From the NCBI GenBank assembly GCA_025930755.1, contig JAICOJ010000004.1, positions 19,654-83,653 on the forward strand: a stretch of 64,000 nucleotides of DNA, given 5' to 3'. Of the stretch, positions 19,005 to 28,015 are shown piece by piece. The number at the start of each line of letters is the position of its first letter. Within the stretch, counting starts at the first letter, position 1. The notes under the pieces were generated by a model that had not been told where the DNA came from, ran no database searches, and worked only from the letters and a program-made list of their open reading frames with translations. The position numbers and the translations under genes were made by a program. The DNA comes from Gemmatimonadaceae bacterium (GTDB lineage Bacteria > Gemmatimonadota > Gemmatimonadetes > Gemmatimonadales > Gemmatimonadaceae).

Positions 19005-19256
19005 TCAGTCGCGTCGCTGGAGCAACGCCCGCGAGATCGCGGTGTTGTCTCTCGCGATCGCATACAGCTCTCTGAAGACCGTGGCTCGAGACGCTCCGCG
19101 CGCTTCCGCGATCACGGGGGGCTCGTGGCCTGCGCGACGCGAAGGGTCTGATCGGCGCTCCACAGCGAGAAACGCGTGGTGGAGGCCGCCTTCGGCGGTG
19201 TCGGCTTCGATCATGACGAAGCCTCCGGACGGTAGCTCGCGACTATACAGCAGCAC
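19005..19256 (-). CDS. hypothetical protein; stand-alone copy of the domain fused to the MBL hydrolase at 10609-11994
   Basis: VERRSDPSRRAGHEPPVIAEARGASRATVFRELYAIARDNTAISRALL versus VERRADPERQGVGEPPLIAEARGTSREAVLTELQALATDDAELARRLA. Confidence 0.65.
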   Translation of the reverse strand: MLLYSRELPSGGFVMIEADTAEGGLHHAFLAVERRSDPSRRAGHEPPVIAEARGASRATVFRELYAIARDNTAISRALLQRRD

Positions 19257-19312
19257 GGGTCATCCTTCATTGGATGGACGGGGCGCCCCACATCGGGTGC
19301 CGCTTACGCGCG

Positions 19313-19927
19313 CTAATATACGACGGGCGGCTCCAGGTAAAGCAAGGTGTTTTGCATCTCGGGCGGGGCGCCGCGGTCGGTCGCGCTGGCACTCACCGGC
19401 AGCTCCACGACCCCCTCCGCCGGCAAGACCCGCCGTACCGCAATCAAGCGGCGCCCGAACCAGGTTGGACGGGCCCGCGTGCCTCCAAAGCGGTCGAGCT
19501 TCACACGTTTTCCGGTGCTCGACGCGTGAATGATCGTATCGCCGCCGACGTAGACGGCGATGTGCTGCGCGCCCCGTCCACCAAAGAAGAACAGGAGGTC
19601 GCCGGGCTGGAGATCACCCGGTGGTGGCGCGTCGCCAACCGCTGCCTGCTCCTTTGCGGTGCGCGGCATCCGCACGCCATGCTGTGCGAAGATCCAACGC
19701 ACAAAACCCGAGCAATCGAATGCACGCGGAGTCGTTCCGCCGAGCACGTACCGCACGCCGAGGTATCGCTTGGCGGTGCGTACGACTTCCGCGCCGTGAA
19801 CGGGCGCGCGCCCCTCGATGGTGCGCATACCTGTCACCGCTGGCGTCTGCCGAGCTTGCGCCGATAGAGCCGGCCCCGTCAGCAGGGCCGCGCAGAGGAG
19901 GGCGAGTCGCGCGTTGATGGTTGTCAT
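19313..19927 (-). CDS. C40-family NlpC/P60 peptidase, secreted
   Basis: Signal peptide; FDCSGFVRWIFAQHGVRMPRTAKEQ, QPGDLLFFFGGRGAQHIAVYVGGDTIIHAS. Confidence 0.9.
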   Translation of the reverse strand: MTTINARLALLCAALLTGPALSAQARQTPAVTGMRTIEGRAPVHGAEVVRTAKRYLGVRYVLGGTTPRAFDCSGFVRWIFAQHGVRMPRTAKEQAAVGDAPPPGDLQPGDLLFFFGGRGAQHIAVYVGGDTIIHASSTGKRVKLDRFGGTRARPTWFGRRLIAVRRVLPAEGVVELPVSASATDRGAPPEMQNTLLYLEPPVVY

Positions 19928-20000
19928 CTTGGCGATGACGACCTAACGCCCGCGCGGAAACTCCCGAACGCCGCGCGAAGCACACTTCTCTCCCGAAGAG

Positions 20001-21047
20001 CTACCGAGGCGTCTTCCCTTTGCGGGGTTGGGCTTCCACGAGTGCTCGAATGGAGTTGCCCTTCTTCATCCCGCGAGCCCAGATGTCGCCGCGACGTCGA
20101 AGTCGGTCGGGAACGGTCTCGATCGTGAAATCGCGGGGGTCGAGCGCGTCGTCGACCTCATTCCAGTCGAGCGGGGTGGAGACGGTGGCGCCTGGTCGTG
20201 CGCGCACGGCGTAGGCCGCAGCCACCGTCTTGGCGCGAATGTTCTGGAGATAATCCACGTACACCGTTCCAGCCGGTCGCGCACTCACGGATCGCTCGAC
20301 GGTCGCGATCCTGGGCGCACGCGACGCGACTCGGGTTGCGATCAGCTGCGCAGCGAGCACGGCGGTCTCGTCGGAAACACCCGGGCGAAGGGGGATGACG
20401 ATGTGCATCCCGGACGAGCCCGATGTCTTCGCCACGGCCGTCAGCTTCAGGGCGTCGAGCTCCTCGTGCACCAGCTTCGCGACTTCGACGACGCGGGAAA
20501 ACGGCGCCTTTGGTCCAGGGTCGAGATCCAGAATGGTGAAGTCTGCCAGCTCCAGCTTCGGGACGCGCGAATGCCAAGGGTCGACGGAGATGGCGCCGAG
20601 CTGAATCGTGTAGAGGAGCGTCGCCAGATCTCCTCCGATGAGCCGGCGTTGTTGCTCTCCCTTCTCGTTGCGAATCGTCTCCGCGCGCACGGCCGGCGGT
20701 GCCTTGTCCGGAGCCTTCTGCTGGTAGAACGACTGGCCATCGATGCCATCCGGATATCGCTTGAGCACGAGCGGCCGGTCGCGCATCACGGAAAGGATGG
20801 CGTCTTCAACCCGAGCGTAAAACCGCATCACGTCGCCCTTCGTGATCCCGTCGCGCGGGAAAAACACCTTGCCCAGGCTCGATACGGCCAGCGATACGCC
20901 GCGGCCCAGCTCCAGTGTGCCGTCGCCTCGGTCGTGCTCGATCGCCTCCAGCTGCGCGACGACGGGTGCGGGCGAGGTCGATGCCGTTGCGCGCGTGCTT
21001 CGTGCAGGGGCAGCAGAAGGAGTCCGCTTCGTTCTCGCGCTCTTCAT
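20001..21047 (-). CDS. LigD polymerase-domain protein (NHEJ POL)
   Basis: LGKVFFPRDGITKGDVMRFY, LDLDPGPKAPF, KTSGSSGMHIVIPL. Confidence 0.9.
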   Translation of the reverse strand: MKSARTKRTPSAAPARSTRATASTSPAPVVAQLEAIEHDRGDGTLELGRGVSLAVSSLGKVFFPRDGITKGDVMRFYARVEDAILSVMRDRPLVLKRYPDGIDGQSFYQQKAPDKAPPAVRAETIRNEKGEQQRRLIGGDLATLLYTIQLGAISVDPWHSRVPKLELADFTILDLDPGPKAPFSRVVEVAKLVHEELDALKLTAVAKTSGSSGMHIVIPLRPGVSDETAVLAAQLIATRVASRAPRIATVERSVSARPAGTVYVDYLQNIRAKTVAAAYAVRARPGATVSTPLDWNEVDDALDPRDFTIETVPDRLRRRGDIWARGMKKGNSIRALVEAQPRKGKTPR

Positions 21048-22744
21048 CGCTTCGCGTGCTGCACGCTCTCCGGCTCTCTCCCCACATCGCGCGCGGGCTT
21101 GTCGTCACGGACACCAAGGAAGATCGGTTGGCGGAGCTTTCCGTCCGCCGTCCATTCATTGAACTTCACTTCGACGACGACCTCGGGCCGCGTCCAGTGA
21201 GCACGCTCGTTGGTCCGGGGTGGAGTCTCGAACGGGGGCGTCTTGCGCTCGAGGCGGGCGAGTCGCCGGTACATGTCCTTGAGTCCCGCGCGGGTGAATC
21301 CGCCGCCCGTGTGACCGACATAGATGAAACGGTCGCCCTCGAAGTAGCCAAGCAGAATGGCGCCGATGTGCTCGCGTGTATTCCGCGGCTCGGTCCACCC
21401 GCCGATCACGAACTCCTGACGGTGCTCGACCTTCAGCTTCAGCCAGGCCTTCGATCGGACGCCCGGATCGTATCGAGAGCTCGTGCGCTTCGCGATCACC
21501 CCTTCCCATCCGTCGCGCCGAACGCGCTCCAGCATCTCCTGTCCGTCGCCGGGAATCGACTCGCTGAGCCGAAGGCGGTGGGTGGTACGCCGGCGAAGCA
21601 CTCGCTCGAGGTGCTTGCGCCGCGTTGTCCAGGGTTCCTTTACCAGGACGTCCGGACCGTCGACGAGGATGTCGAAGAGAACGATCGCGGCCGGCTGGTT
21701 GTCGGCAAAGTGCTCGATGGCCAGCGGGTCCTTCACGTGCATGCGATCCTGTAGCGCCTGGAAGCGCGCGACCTCACCATCGACAACCGCGATGATCTCT
21801 CCGTCGACGACGAGCTCCCGCTCGGCCTTTCGGCCGAGCGTTCGAAGGGCTTCGGCGATTTCGGGAAACTGCTTCGTCTTGTCGTTGCCGTTGCGCGTGA
21901 CGAGGCGAACGGTGTCCTTCGTCACGAAGGCGAGCACGCGGATTCCATCGTATTTGGGCTCGAACGTCCACCCCTCCCCGTCGGGCACGGACGTCCCGAT
22001 GCTGGCATACATCGGCTCGAAACGCTCAGCGGCCCGCGAGGTCACCACACGCGCTGACGCCTTACGAGTGCTCGGCGGTGCCCGCCGGGCGGCGGTCGTC
22101 GACTTCCTGGCTTTTGCCGGACGTTTTTTCCCGGCCGCGATCTCTTCCATAGTCCGACCGGTCGTCACCGATGTAGTGGTTTCGGCCACGATGTCGATGT
22201 CGTCCCGCGCCTCGTCGTCGCGGTGCTTGATCAGTAGCCACTGTGGCTTGGAGGATCCCGCCTCGCGTCCACGCATGCGAACGAGCACCCACGATCCGCG
22301 CAGCCGCTCGCCCTGAAGAGTGAACTTGAGATCGCCGGAGCGATAGCCGCGCCGGATGGCCTTCTCATCATCACCATCGTCGGCCGCGTCTGCCCGATAG
22401 GTGCCGCGATCCCAGAGCATGACCGTACCGCCGCCGTATTCACCCTTGGGGATGGTGCCCTCGAAGGTGTTGTAGTCGATGGGATGATCCTCGACTTCCA
22501 TGGCGAGTCGCTTGATGCCCGGATCGAGGCTGGGGCCTTTGGGGACGGCCCAGCTCTTCATCACGCCATCGAGCTCGAGGCGCAGGTCGAAGTGGAGGTG
22601 GCTGGCGGCGTGCTTCTGGATGACGAAGCGCAGGGTTCCCTGGCGAGACGGCGCGCCGGCACCATGTCCCGCCGGCTCCGCGGTGCGGGAGAAGTCGCGC
22701 TTGCGACGGTACTCTGCCAGCGGTGCCGAGCGAGCGCGCGGCAC
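21044..22744 (-). CDS. ligD: LigD 3'-phosphoesterase + ATP-dependent DNA ligase (NHEJ)
   Basis: PE domain FVIQKHAASHLHFDLRLELDGVMKSWAVPKGP; ligase FEPKYDGIRVLAF, EGVIAKRTSSRYDPGVRSKAWLKLK; 4-bp overlap with the POL gene. Confidence 0.92.
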   Translation of the reverse strand: MPRARSAPLAEYRRKRDFSRTAEPAGHGAGAPSRQGTLRFVIQKHAASHLHFDLRLELDGVMKSWAVPKGPSLDPGIKRLAMEVEDHPIDYNTFEGTIPKGEYGGGTVMLWDRGTYRADAADDGDDEKAIRRGYRSGDLKFTLQGERLRGSWVLVRMRGREAGSSKPQWLLIKHRDDEARDDIDIVAETTTSVTTGRTMEEIAAGKKRPAKARKSTTAARRAPPSTRKASARVVTSRAAERFEPMYASIGTSVPDGEGWTFEPKYDGIRVLAFVTKDTVRLVTRNGNDKTKQFPEIAEALRTLGRKAERELVVDGEIIAVVDGEVARFQALQDRMHVKDPLAIEHFADNQPAAIVLFDILVDGPDVLVKEPWTTRRKHLERVLRRRTTHRLRLSESIPGDGQEMLERVRRDGWEGVIAKRTSSRYDPGVRSKAWLKLKVEHRQEFVIGGWTEPRNTREHIGAILLGYFEGDRFIYVGHTGGGFTRAGLKDMYRRLARLERKTPPFETPPRTNERAHWTRPEVVVEVKFNEWTADGKLRQPIFLGVRDDKPARDVGREPESVQHAKR

Positions 22745-22750
22745 GGCCCG

Positions 22751-23632
22751 TTAGGCGGAGCGGCGTGACTTGGGGGGCGTGCGCTCCTTCGAGGCGGCCG
22801 ACTTGCGGGGCGCGCGCACGGCTCCCGAGCGCGTCCCCTTGGCACCGGAGCGCGGCTTCTTTCCCTGCTCCAGGCTCTCGCGCAGGCGCGACATCAAGTC
22901 GAATACCTGCTCGTCGGCCGGCTCGGATTCCTGCATCGGCTCGAGGTCGGCCTTCTTGCCCTTGAGCTTCGCCTTGATGATGCGCATGAGGTTCGCGCGA
23001 TAGTCATCGGTGTATTTGTCGGGCGAGAACGGCTCGGCCAGGTTGCCGATGAGCTGCTCCGCCATCGTGAGCTCCTGCGGCTTCACGACGTCGGCGGCCG
23101 GGAAGGAGAACTCCTTGGTGTCGACGAGCTCGTTGGCGAAGCGCATGAGCTCGAGCACGAGCGCATCGCCGACGACCTTCACGGCGGCCAGATTCTGCTT
23201 CTGGCGGATGATGATCTTGCCGATGCCGACGGCGCCGGTGCGTCGCATGGCCTCACGAAGGAGTGCGTACGGACGTTCGCCGCCTTTCGAGGGCACGAGG
23301 TAATAGGGCGTCTCGAAGTAGCGTGGATCGATCTCGTCCTGCTTGACGAAGTCGAGGATGTCGATGGCGCGGGAGCCTTCGAGGGCGGCGCGCTCGAAGT
23401 CCTCATCGGTGAGCACGACGTACTTTCCCTTCGTATACTCGTATCCCTTGACGATCTCGCTCCACGGGACCGGCTGGCCATCTTCGGCGCACACCCGCTC
23501 GTACTTGACCGGTGAGAGGTCTTCGGCGTGGAGCATTCGGAACGAGATGCGATCTCCTCGAACGGCGGTGCGCAGCTCGACGGGAATGCTGACGAGTCCG
23601 AAGCTGATCGCTCCTTTCCAGATCGCCGCCAT
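22751..23632 (-). CDS. ku: Ku protein (NHEJ)
   Basis: MAAIWKGAISFGLVSIPVELRTAVRGDRISFRMLHAEDLSPVKYERVC... Confidence 0.93.
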   Translation of the reverse strand: MAAIWKGAISFGLVSIPVELRTAVRGDRISFRMLHAEDLSPVKYERVCAEDGQPVPWSEIVKGYEYTKGKYVVLTDEDFERAALEGSRAIDILDFVKQDEIDPRYFETPYYLVPSKGGERPYALLREAMRRTGAVGIGKIIIRQKQNLAAVKVVGDALVLELMRFANELVDTKEFSFPAADVVKPQELTMAEQLIGNLAEPFSPDKYTDDYRANLMRIIKAKLKGKKADLEPMQESEPADEQVFDLMSRLRESLEQGKKPRSGAKGTRSGAVRAPRKSAASKERTPPKSRRSA

Positions 23633-23742
23633 GACCTGCTCTCCGCGTTGAGGTTCGACAGGATCGCGATGTGAAAGAAGGCAAGAGCGGGGCCACCTGT
23701 GGAAAAGAACATTTGTGATCTGATTCAAGTGCCGGGAACGGA

Positions 23743-23770
23743 AAAGGCCCGGGCAAATTCCCGGGCCTTT
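23743..23770 (-). terminator. intrinsic terminator of the cold-shock gene
   Basis: AAAGGCCCGGG-CAAATT-CCCGGGCCTTT perfect stem-loop. Confidence 0.85.
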
Positions 23771-23798
23771 CCGCAGAAGGCGTTGTCCGAAGGCGAGA

Positions 23799-24005
23799 TC
23801 AGGCCTTCGTGACGTCCGATGCCTGCGGTCCCTTCTGTCCCTGAACGATCTCGAATTCGACGCGATCGCCCTCGGCCAGTGACTTGAAGCCTTCGGACTG
23901 GATCGCGCTGAAGTGGACGAACACGTCCGGACCTCCCTCGCGGGAGATGAATCCGTAACCCTTCGCGTCGTTGAACCACTTCACGGTGCCGGTGATGCGT
24001 GCCAT
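23799..24005 (-). CDS. cold-shock domain protein (CspA family)
   Basis: [68 protein letters not shown]. Confidence 0.97.
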   Translation of the reverse strand: MARITGTVKWFNDAKGYGFISREGGPDVFVHFSAIQSEGFKSLAEGDRVEFEIVQGQKGPQASDVTKA

Positions 24006-24129
24006 GGTGCGCTTCCTCTTCCCCCACGGGGCTGACGGTGGTGCGTGGTCATTTTGGCTCCTGGTTGCGAGCGGCCGCGTGACCGAAAACAGGTGACGTC
24101 AAAGGTAAACACCTGAGACGCAAGCAAAA

Positions 24130-24160
24130 GGGGGCGGTGCGCAAAATCCGCTCCGCCCCC
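24130..24160 (-). terminator. putative terminator downstream of the zinc-ribbon gene
   Basis: GGGGGCGG...CCGCCCCC stem. Confidence 0.6.
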
Positions 24161-24196
24161 CTCATCGACCGTGAGACACCCTGTCAGGGTTGTCGG

Positions 24197-24406
24197 TCAT
24201 GCAGCCCCTGCGATGTACTTTGCGACGCGCCCGCACTTCGAGCAGCGCAGCGTGACGTGTGAGCGCGGCGGAGGCGGGATCTGTTGCGGGTCGCGCATGA
24301 TCTGCCCTGAACACGATGGGCACGACAATGGCGATCCGGTGCGGTCGTGTGAGATGAGCTGCAGGGCCTGCGCGGGGTTGTACGTCGCCGGACGGGGCTT
24401 TCGCAT
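24197..24406 (-). CDS. small zinc-ribbon protein
   Basis: MRKPRPATYNPAQALQLISHDRTGSPLSCPSCSGQIM...LRCSKCGRVAKYIAGAA; two CxxC pairs. Confidence 0.7.
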   Translation of the reverse strand: MRKPRPATYNPAQALQLISHDRTGSPLSCPSCSGQIMRDPQQIPPPPRSHVTLRCSKCGRVAKYIAGAA

Positions 24407-24480
24407 GGGACCTCCGTGGGTATACGACCAATCATTCCGGCGGAAGCGCGGGTTCCGGCCGAAACGATGCTGCGAGTAGC

Positions 24481-25209
24481 GTGACGCGACGGCGACTGAT
24501 GGTACGAGCGGGACGGCTATTGGCGGTCCCGCTCTGCGTCCTATGGGCTGGGTGTGGACCCCGCCTTCACCTACCGCCCACACCCGCTAGCCCCCCGGGC
24601 GCGCTCCCACCGGGAGACACTGGCGCCACGCTGGCACGTCAACTGGCGCCTGTCTTATACCTGCAGGCCGATGAATGGTTCCCGCTGGTGCGGGCGGTGG
24701 CGGTCCTCCACCCCACCCGGCCGATCATCGCCTATCACCTGCTCTGGCGGGACGACGCCCATGGGGCCTGGGTGCCCTTCACGAAGCCCTCGGATCAGGA
24801 GATCATCTGGGTCGGCTACGATTCCACCGGCGCCCCGGTGGATCTCTGGACCTATTGGCATGGGGACGTTCTCCACGTACCCTGGCCGAAGCGCCAGGTG
24901 CTGGTCGACGTCCAGTGGGGGAAGCACGGCTCGCTCCCGCGGTCGACCCGCCCCGAGTCACTCCCGTTGGGCAGGTCCCTGGAGGCCTTCTATCTCCTGA
25001 CCTGGGCGGGGATCCCCGATCTCTGGCTAGGCCGGCTGTCGCGGCGCGGGCCACTCTGTTTCTGCGGCAGCTACGCGCGCTACGCCGCATTCACGAAGCC
25101 GGTGGGGCTGGCCGAGCGCATCGACGTCGTTGCGCGCGCCGCCGATCCGGACGACGTGCTGCGGTCAGTGTTCGGGCCGCGCTACTCGCAAAAACGTCCC
25201 TGGCCCTAG
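24481..25209 (+). CDS. hypothetical lipoprotein
   Basis: Signal/lipobox RLLAVPLCVLWAGCGP; 242 aa. Confidence 0.6.
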   Translation: MTRRRLMVRAGRLLAVPLCVLWAGCGPRLHLPPTPASPPGALPPGDTGATLARQLAPVLYLQADEWFPLVRAVAVLHPTRPIIAYHLLWRDDAHGAWVPFTKPSDQEIIWVGYDSTGAPVDLWTYWHGDVLHVPWPKRQVLVDVQWGKHGSLPRSTRPESLPLGRSLEAFYLLTWAGIPDLWLGRLSRRGPLCFCGSYARYAAFTKPVGLAERIDVVARAADPDDVLRSVFGPRYSQKRPWP

Positions 25210-25497
25210 CGCCTGCCTAACGAGCGCCTCGGCGCGGTGCCGTCGGGATTCCTTCGTCCATGGTCGGACGAAATGACCTCCGGCCGACCGGTCGTCTTGC
25301 CTGACTCGTGTGTGGCGTCCATGCCTCACGAGTGAGTTGACGCCGTCCGTCTCGCGTCAACCAGCGTGCCGTACCCGGAATATGAATTGCCTAATCCGAG
25401 GGCGCTTGCCACGCATGGCGAGCGGCCCGCAACCTGACCGTCCCGGCGGAGCGGCGCACGACCACGGATACCAGTATCTCGCTCAACGGAGTCCTTC

Positions 25498-26064
25498 ATG
25501 TTCGCCAAGCGACGTTTCGCCTCGCTTCTCGCGCTCGCTCTCGCCGCCGTCATGCTGACGTCGTGCGCCGATGAGGCGCCTACAGCGCCGCCGGCACCGC
25601 CGGCATTGGCGCCTGATCCCTCGCTGCTCGGTGATCTGTTGGGGGGAGTCACCGGAACCGTCGGCAATCTCGCCAACAGTCTCGGCCTCGTCTCGTGTGA
25701 CGTGCGGACGACGCACACCGGCTCCGCCGAGATCGGTCCACTCGGTGGCGTGGTGTGGGTGGGTCCGCATCGCCTCTTCGTTCCGCCGTACGCGCTGGCT
25801 GAGAAGGTCCGCATCACGGCCGTCGCGCCCAAGGGCTCGTACGTCCAGATCAAATTCGAGCCGGAAGGGCTGCAGTTCCGCCGGCCGACGCTGCTGACGA
25901 TGAGCTATTCGGAGTGCAGCCTGCTGAGCCCGTTCCGCCTGAAGATCGTGTACGTCAACGACAGGCTCGAGATCCTGGAAGTCCTGCCGACGCTGACGAG
26001 CGTGCTGACGCGCACGGCGAACGCGCCCGTCGATCATTTCTCGCGCTACATGTTGGCCGACTGA
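25498..26064 (+). CDS. secreted lipoprotein with ZU5-like beta domain
   Basis: LALAAVMLTSCADEAP; GPLGGVVWVGPHRLFVPPYALAEKVRITAVAP. Confidence 0.6.
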   Translation: MFAKRRFASLLALALAAVMLTSCADEAPTAPPAPPALAPDPSLLGDLLGGVTGTVGNLANSLGLVSCDVRTTHTGSAEIGPLGGVVWVGPHRLFVPPYALAEKVRITAVAPKGSYVQIKFEPEGLQFRRPTLLTMSYSECSLLSPFRLKIVYVNDRLEILEVLPTLTSVLTRTANAPVDHFSRYMLAD

Positions 26065-26071
26065 CCTGCGC

Positions 26072-27676
26072 ATGACGACGAGTATTCGTCCCTTTGCGGC
26101 GTTTACGGCGCCGGGGCCCGTTGGGTCCCGGCGCCCCGTCGTCTTTCTGGGTGAAGCGCGCGAGCATGAGCGCGCAGGTCGCGTGGTCGAAGCGATCAAG
26201 TGCTACGAGTCGGCGATCGAGAACGCCGAGCCCACGATCGACGGGCCTGTGCTCGCCGAAGCGCTGCGCCGCCTCGGCGTCGTCAGGCGCCGTCGCCACG
26301 AGTACGACCAGGCGATCGCGCTCTGTCAGCGCAGCTACGAGGTCGCGATGGCGCGCAACGATGGGCTGCTCGCCGCCGAAGCGCTCAACGGCATTGCGCT
26401 CGTGCACGTCGAGCGTGGCGAATGGTCACAGGCCCGCGAGCGCCTGCGTCGCGCCCTCGAGCTCGGTGCGGAGAGCAAGGAGCTCGTGGGTCGCATCGAG
26501 CAGAACCTCGGCATCATGGCAAACATCCACGGCGATCTCGCTGCGGCGATGAATCACTACCGCCGGTCCCTCGACGCGTTCCGTCAAGGTCGCGACGAGC
26601 GCGGCTGCGCCATTGCGTATCACAACCTCGGCATGCTGAGCGCGGACCAGCGTCTCTGGGATGACGCCGAGCAGTACTATCGCGCGAGCCTCGACGTCGC
26701 CGAGGCAACGGGCGACGTCCACCTCCGCGGACACGTGCTGCTGAATCGGACCGAGGTTCACCTGGCCCGATCGCGGTTCGAGCCCGCGCGTCAGGACGCC
26801 GAGGAGGCACTGCGCATCTTCGACTCGCTCGGAATGGCGGGCGGGAAGTCGAGCGCCTATCGGTTTCTCGGGATGGTGTATCGGGAGACTGGACGCACGA
26901 CGCTCGCCGAGGCGCGTCTTCGGTCCGCGGTTCAGCTGTCGGCGGGGGTAGGTGCCGCGCTCGATGAGGCGGAAGCGTCCCGCGAACTGGCGCTGCTGTA
27001 CCAGGGCCTGGGACGGAGTCAGGAAGCGTTGCGACTGCTGAACATGTCGCACCGTCTCTTTCGCCGCCTCGATGCGCGCGTCGATCTCGTCGACGTCAAG
27101 GCGAAGGTGGGACATCTCGAGAGCGTGTACCTCGAGATCGTGCGGGAATGGGGACGCTCGATCGAATCGAGCGACACGTACACACACGGGCACTCCGAGC
27201 GTGTCGCGACCTACGCCGCCTCGCTGGCGGCGGCGATGGGCCTCGACGAGACGGAGCTGCAGACCATCCGCGTTGGCGCGTATCTCCACGACCTCGGCAA
27301 GGTGAAAATTCCGCACGAGATCCTGAACAAGCCGGGCCGCCTGACGAACGAAGAGTTCGACGAGATGAAGCGTCACCCGGAATACGGGATCGAGCTGCTG
27401 GCGTCCGTCGAGTTTCCGTGGGACATTCGCCCACTGATCCGCTCACACCACGAGAAGCTCGATGGCTCCGGCTATCCCGATCGCCTCCGTGGCGATGAGA
27501 TCCCGCTGACGGCGCAGCTGATCTGCATCGTGGATGTCTACGATGCGCTGACGACGACCCGCTCCTACCGTGGTGCGATGTCGCACCAGACGGCGGTCGA
27601 CGAAATGATTCGAAGCGAGCGGTGGTGGAGGACCGACGTGATGGCGGGATTCAGGGCCAGCGTTGGAAACGCATAA
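26072..27676 (+). CDS. TPR-repeat + HD-GYP (HDIG) domain protein, putative c-di-GMP phosphodiesterase
   Basis: TPR array; YTHGHSERVATYAASLAAAMGL...YLHDLGKVKIPHEILNKPGRLTNEEFDEMKRHPEYG...RSHHEKLDGSGYPDRLRGDEIP. Confidence 0.88.
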   Translation: MTTSIRPFAAFTAPGPVGSRRPVVFLGEAREHERAGRVVEAIKCYESAIENAEPTIDGPVLAEALRRLGVVRRRRHEYDQAIALCQRSYEVAMARNDGLLAAEALNGIALVHVERGEWSQARERLRRALELGAESKELVGRIEQNLGIMANIHGDLAAAMNHYRRSLDAFRQGRDERGCAIAYHNLGMLSADQRLWDDAEQYYRASLDVAEATGDVHLRGHVLLNRTEVHLARSRFEPARQDAEEALRIFDSLGMAGGKSSAYRFLGMVYRETGRTTLAEARLRSAVQLSAGVGAALDEAEASRELALLYQGLGRSQEALRLLNMSHRLFRRLDARVDLVDVKAKVGHLESVYLEIVREWGRSIESSDTYTHGHSERVATYAASLAAAMGLDETELQTIRVGAYLHDLGKVKIPHEILNKPGRLTNEEFDEMKRHPEYGIELLASVEFPWDIRPLIRSHHEKLDGSGYPDRLRGDEIPLTAQLICIVDVYDALTTTRSYRGAMSHQTAVDEMIRSERWWRTDVMAGFRASVGNA

Positions 27677-27782
27677 GAACTGCGAACTGCGAACTGCGAA
27701 CTGAAACCCTCGGGAAGCTACCGCCGCCACTGGTAACCTCCCGAGGGTTTTAGTTCGCAGTTCGCAGTTCGCAGTTCGCAGC
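27677..27782. repeat. locus B: (GAACTGC)n palindrome with central terminator-like hairpin between convergent stops
   Basis: GAACTGC x3 + GAACTGA (27677-27704); AAACCCTCGGGA...TCCCGAGGGTTT; inverted arm GTTCGCA x4 to 27782. Confidence 0.93.
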
Positions 27783-27783
27783 C

Positions 27784-28014
27784 TTACCCGACGTAGACGA
27801 CGTCCCCCTCGGGGTCTATCCCCATCTCCTGAATGTGGCCGCAGACGCCGCACGTCATCGTGGCGTGCCAGGCTTCGTTGAACTCCTTCTGGTGCTCCTT
27901 CGCGGCCTCCTTCACCGTAACCTTCTTGTAGCTGTACTCACGGCAATGCTCGCAAGCGTGACCGCGCGCAATGCGCTCGGCGCGTTCTCGCGAGATCTTC
28001 TTGATCTTCCGCAA
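27784..28014 (-). CDS. small Cys-rich (zinc-ribbon-like) protein
   Basis: HACEHCREYS...MTCGVCGHIQEMG. Confidence 0.65.
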   Translation of the reverse strand: MRKIKKISRERAERIARGHACEHCREYSYKKVTVKEAAKEHQKEFNEAWHATMTCGVCGHIQEMGIDPEGDVVYVG

Positions 28015-28015
28015 G

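Noticed and set aside
19256-19312. GGGGCGCCCC-type short palindrome upstream of 19256
   Set aside because: Short and GC-only; likely chance in this composition
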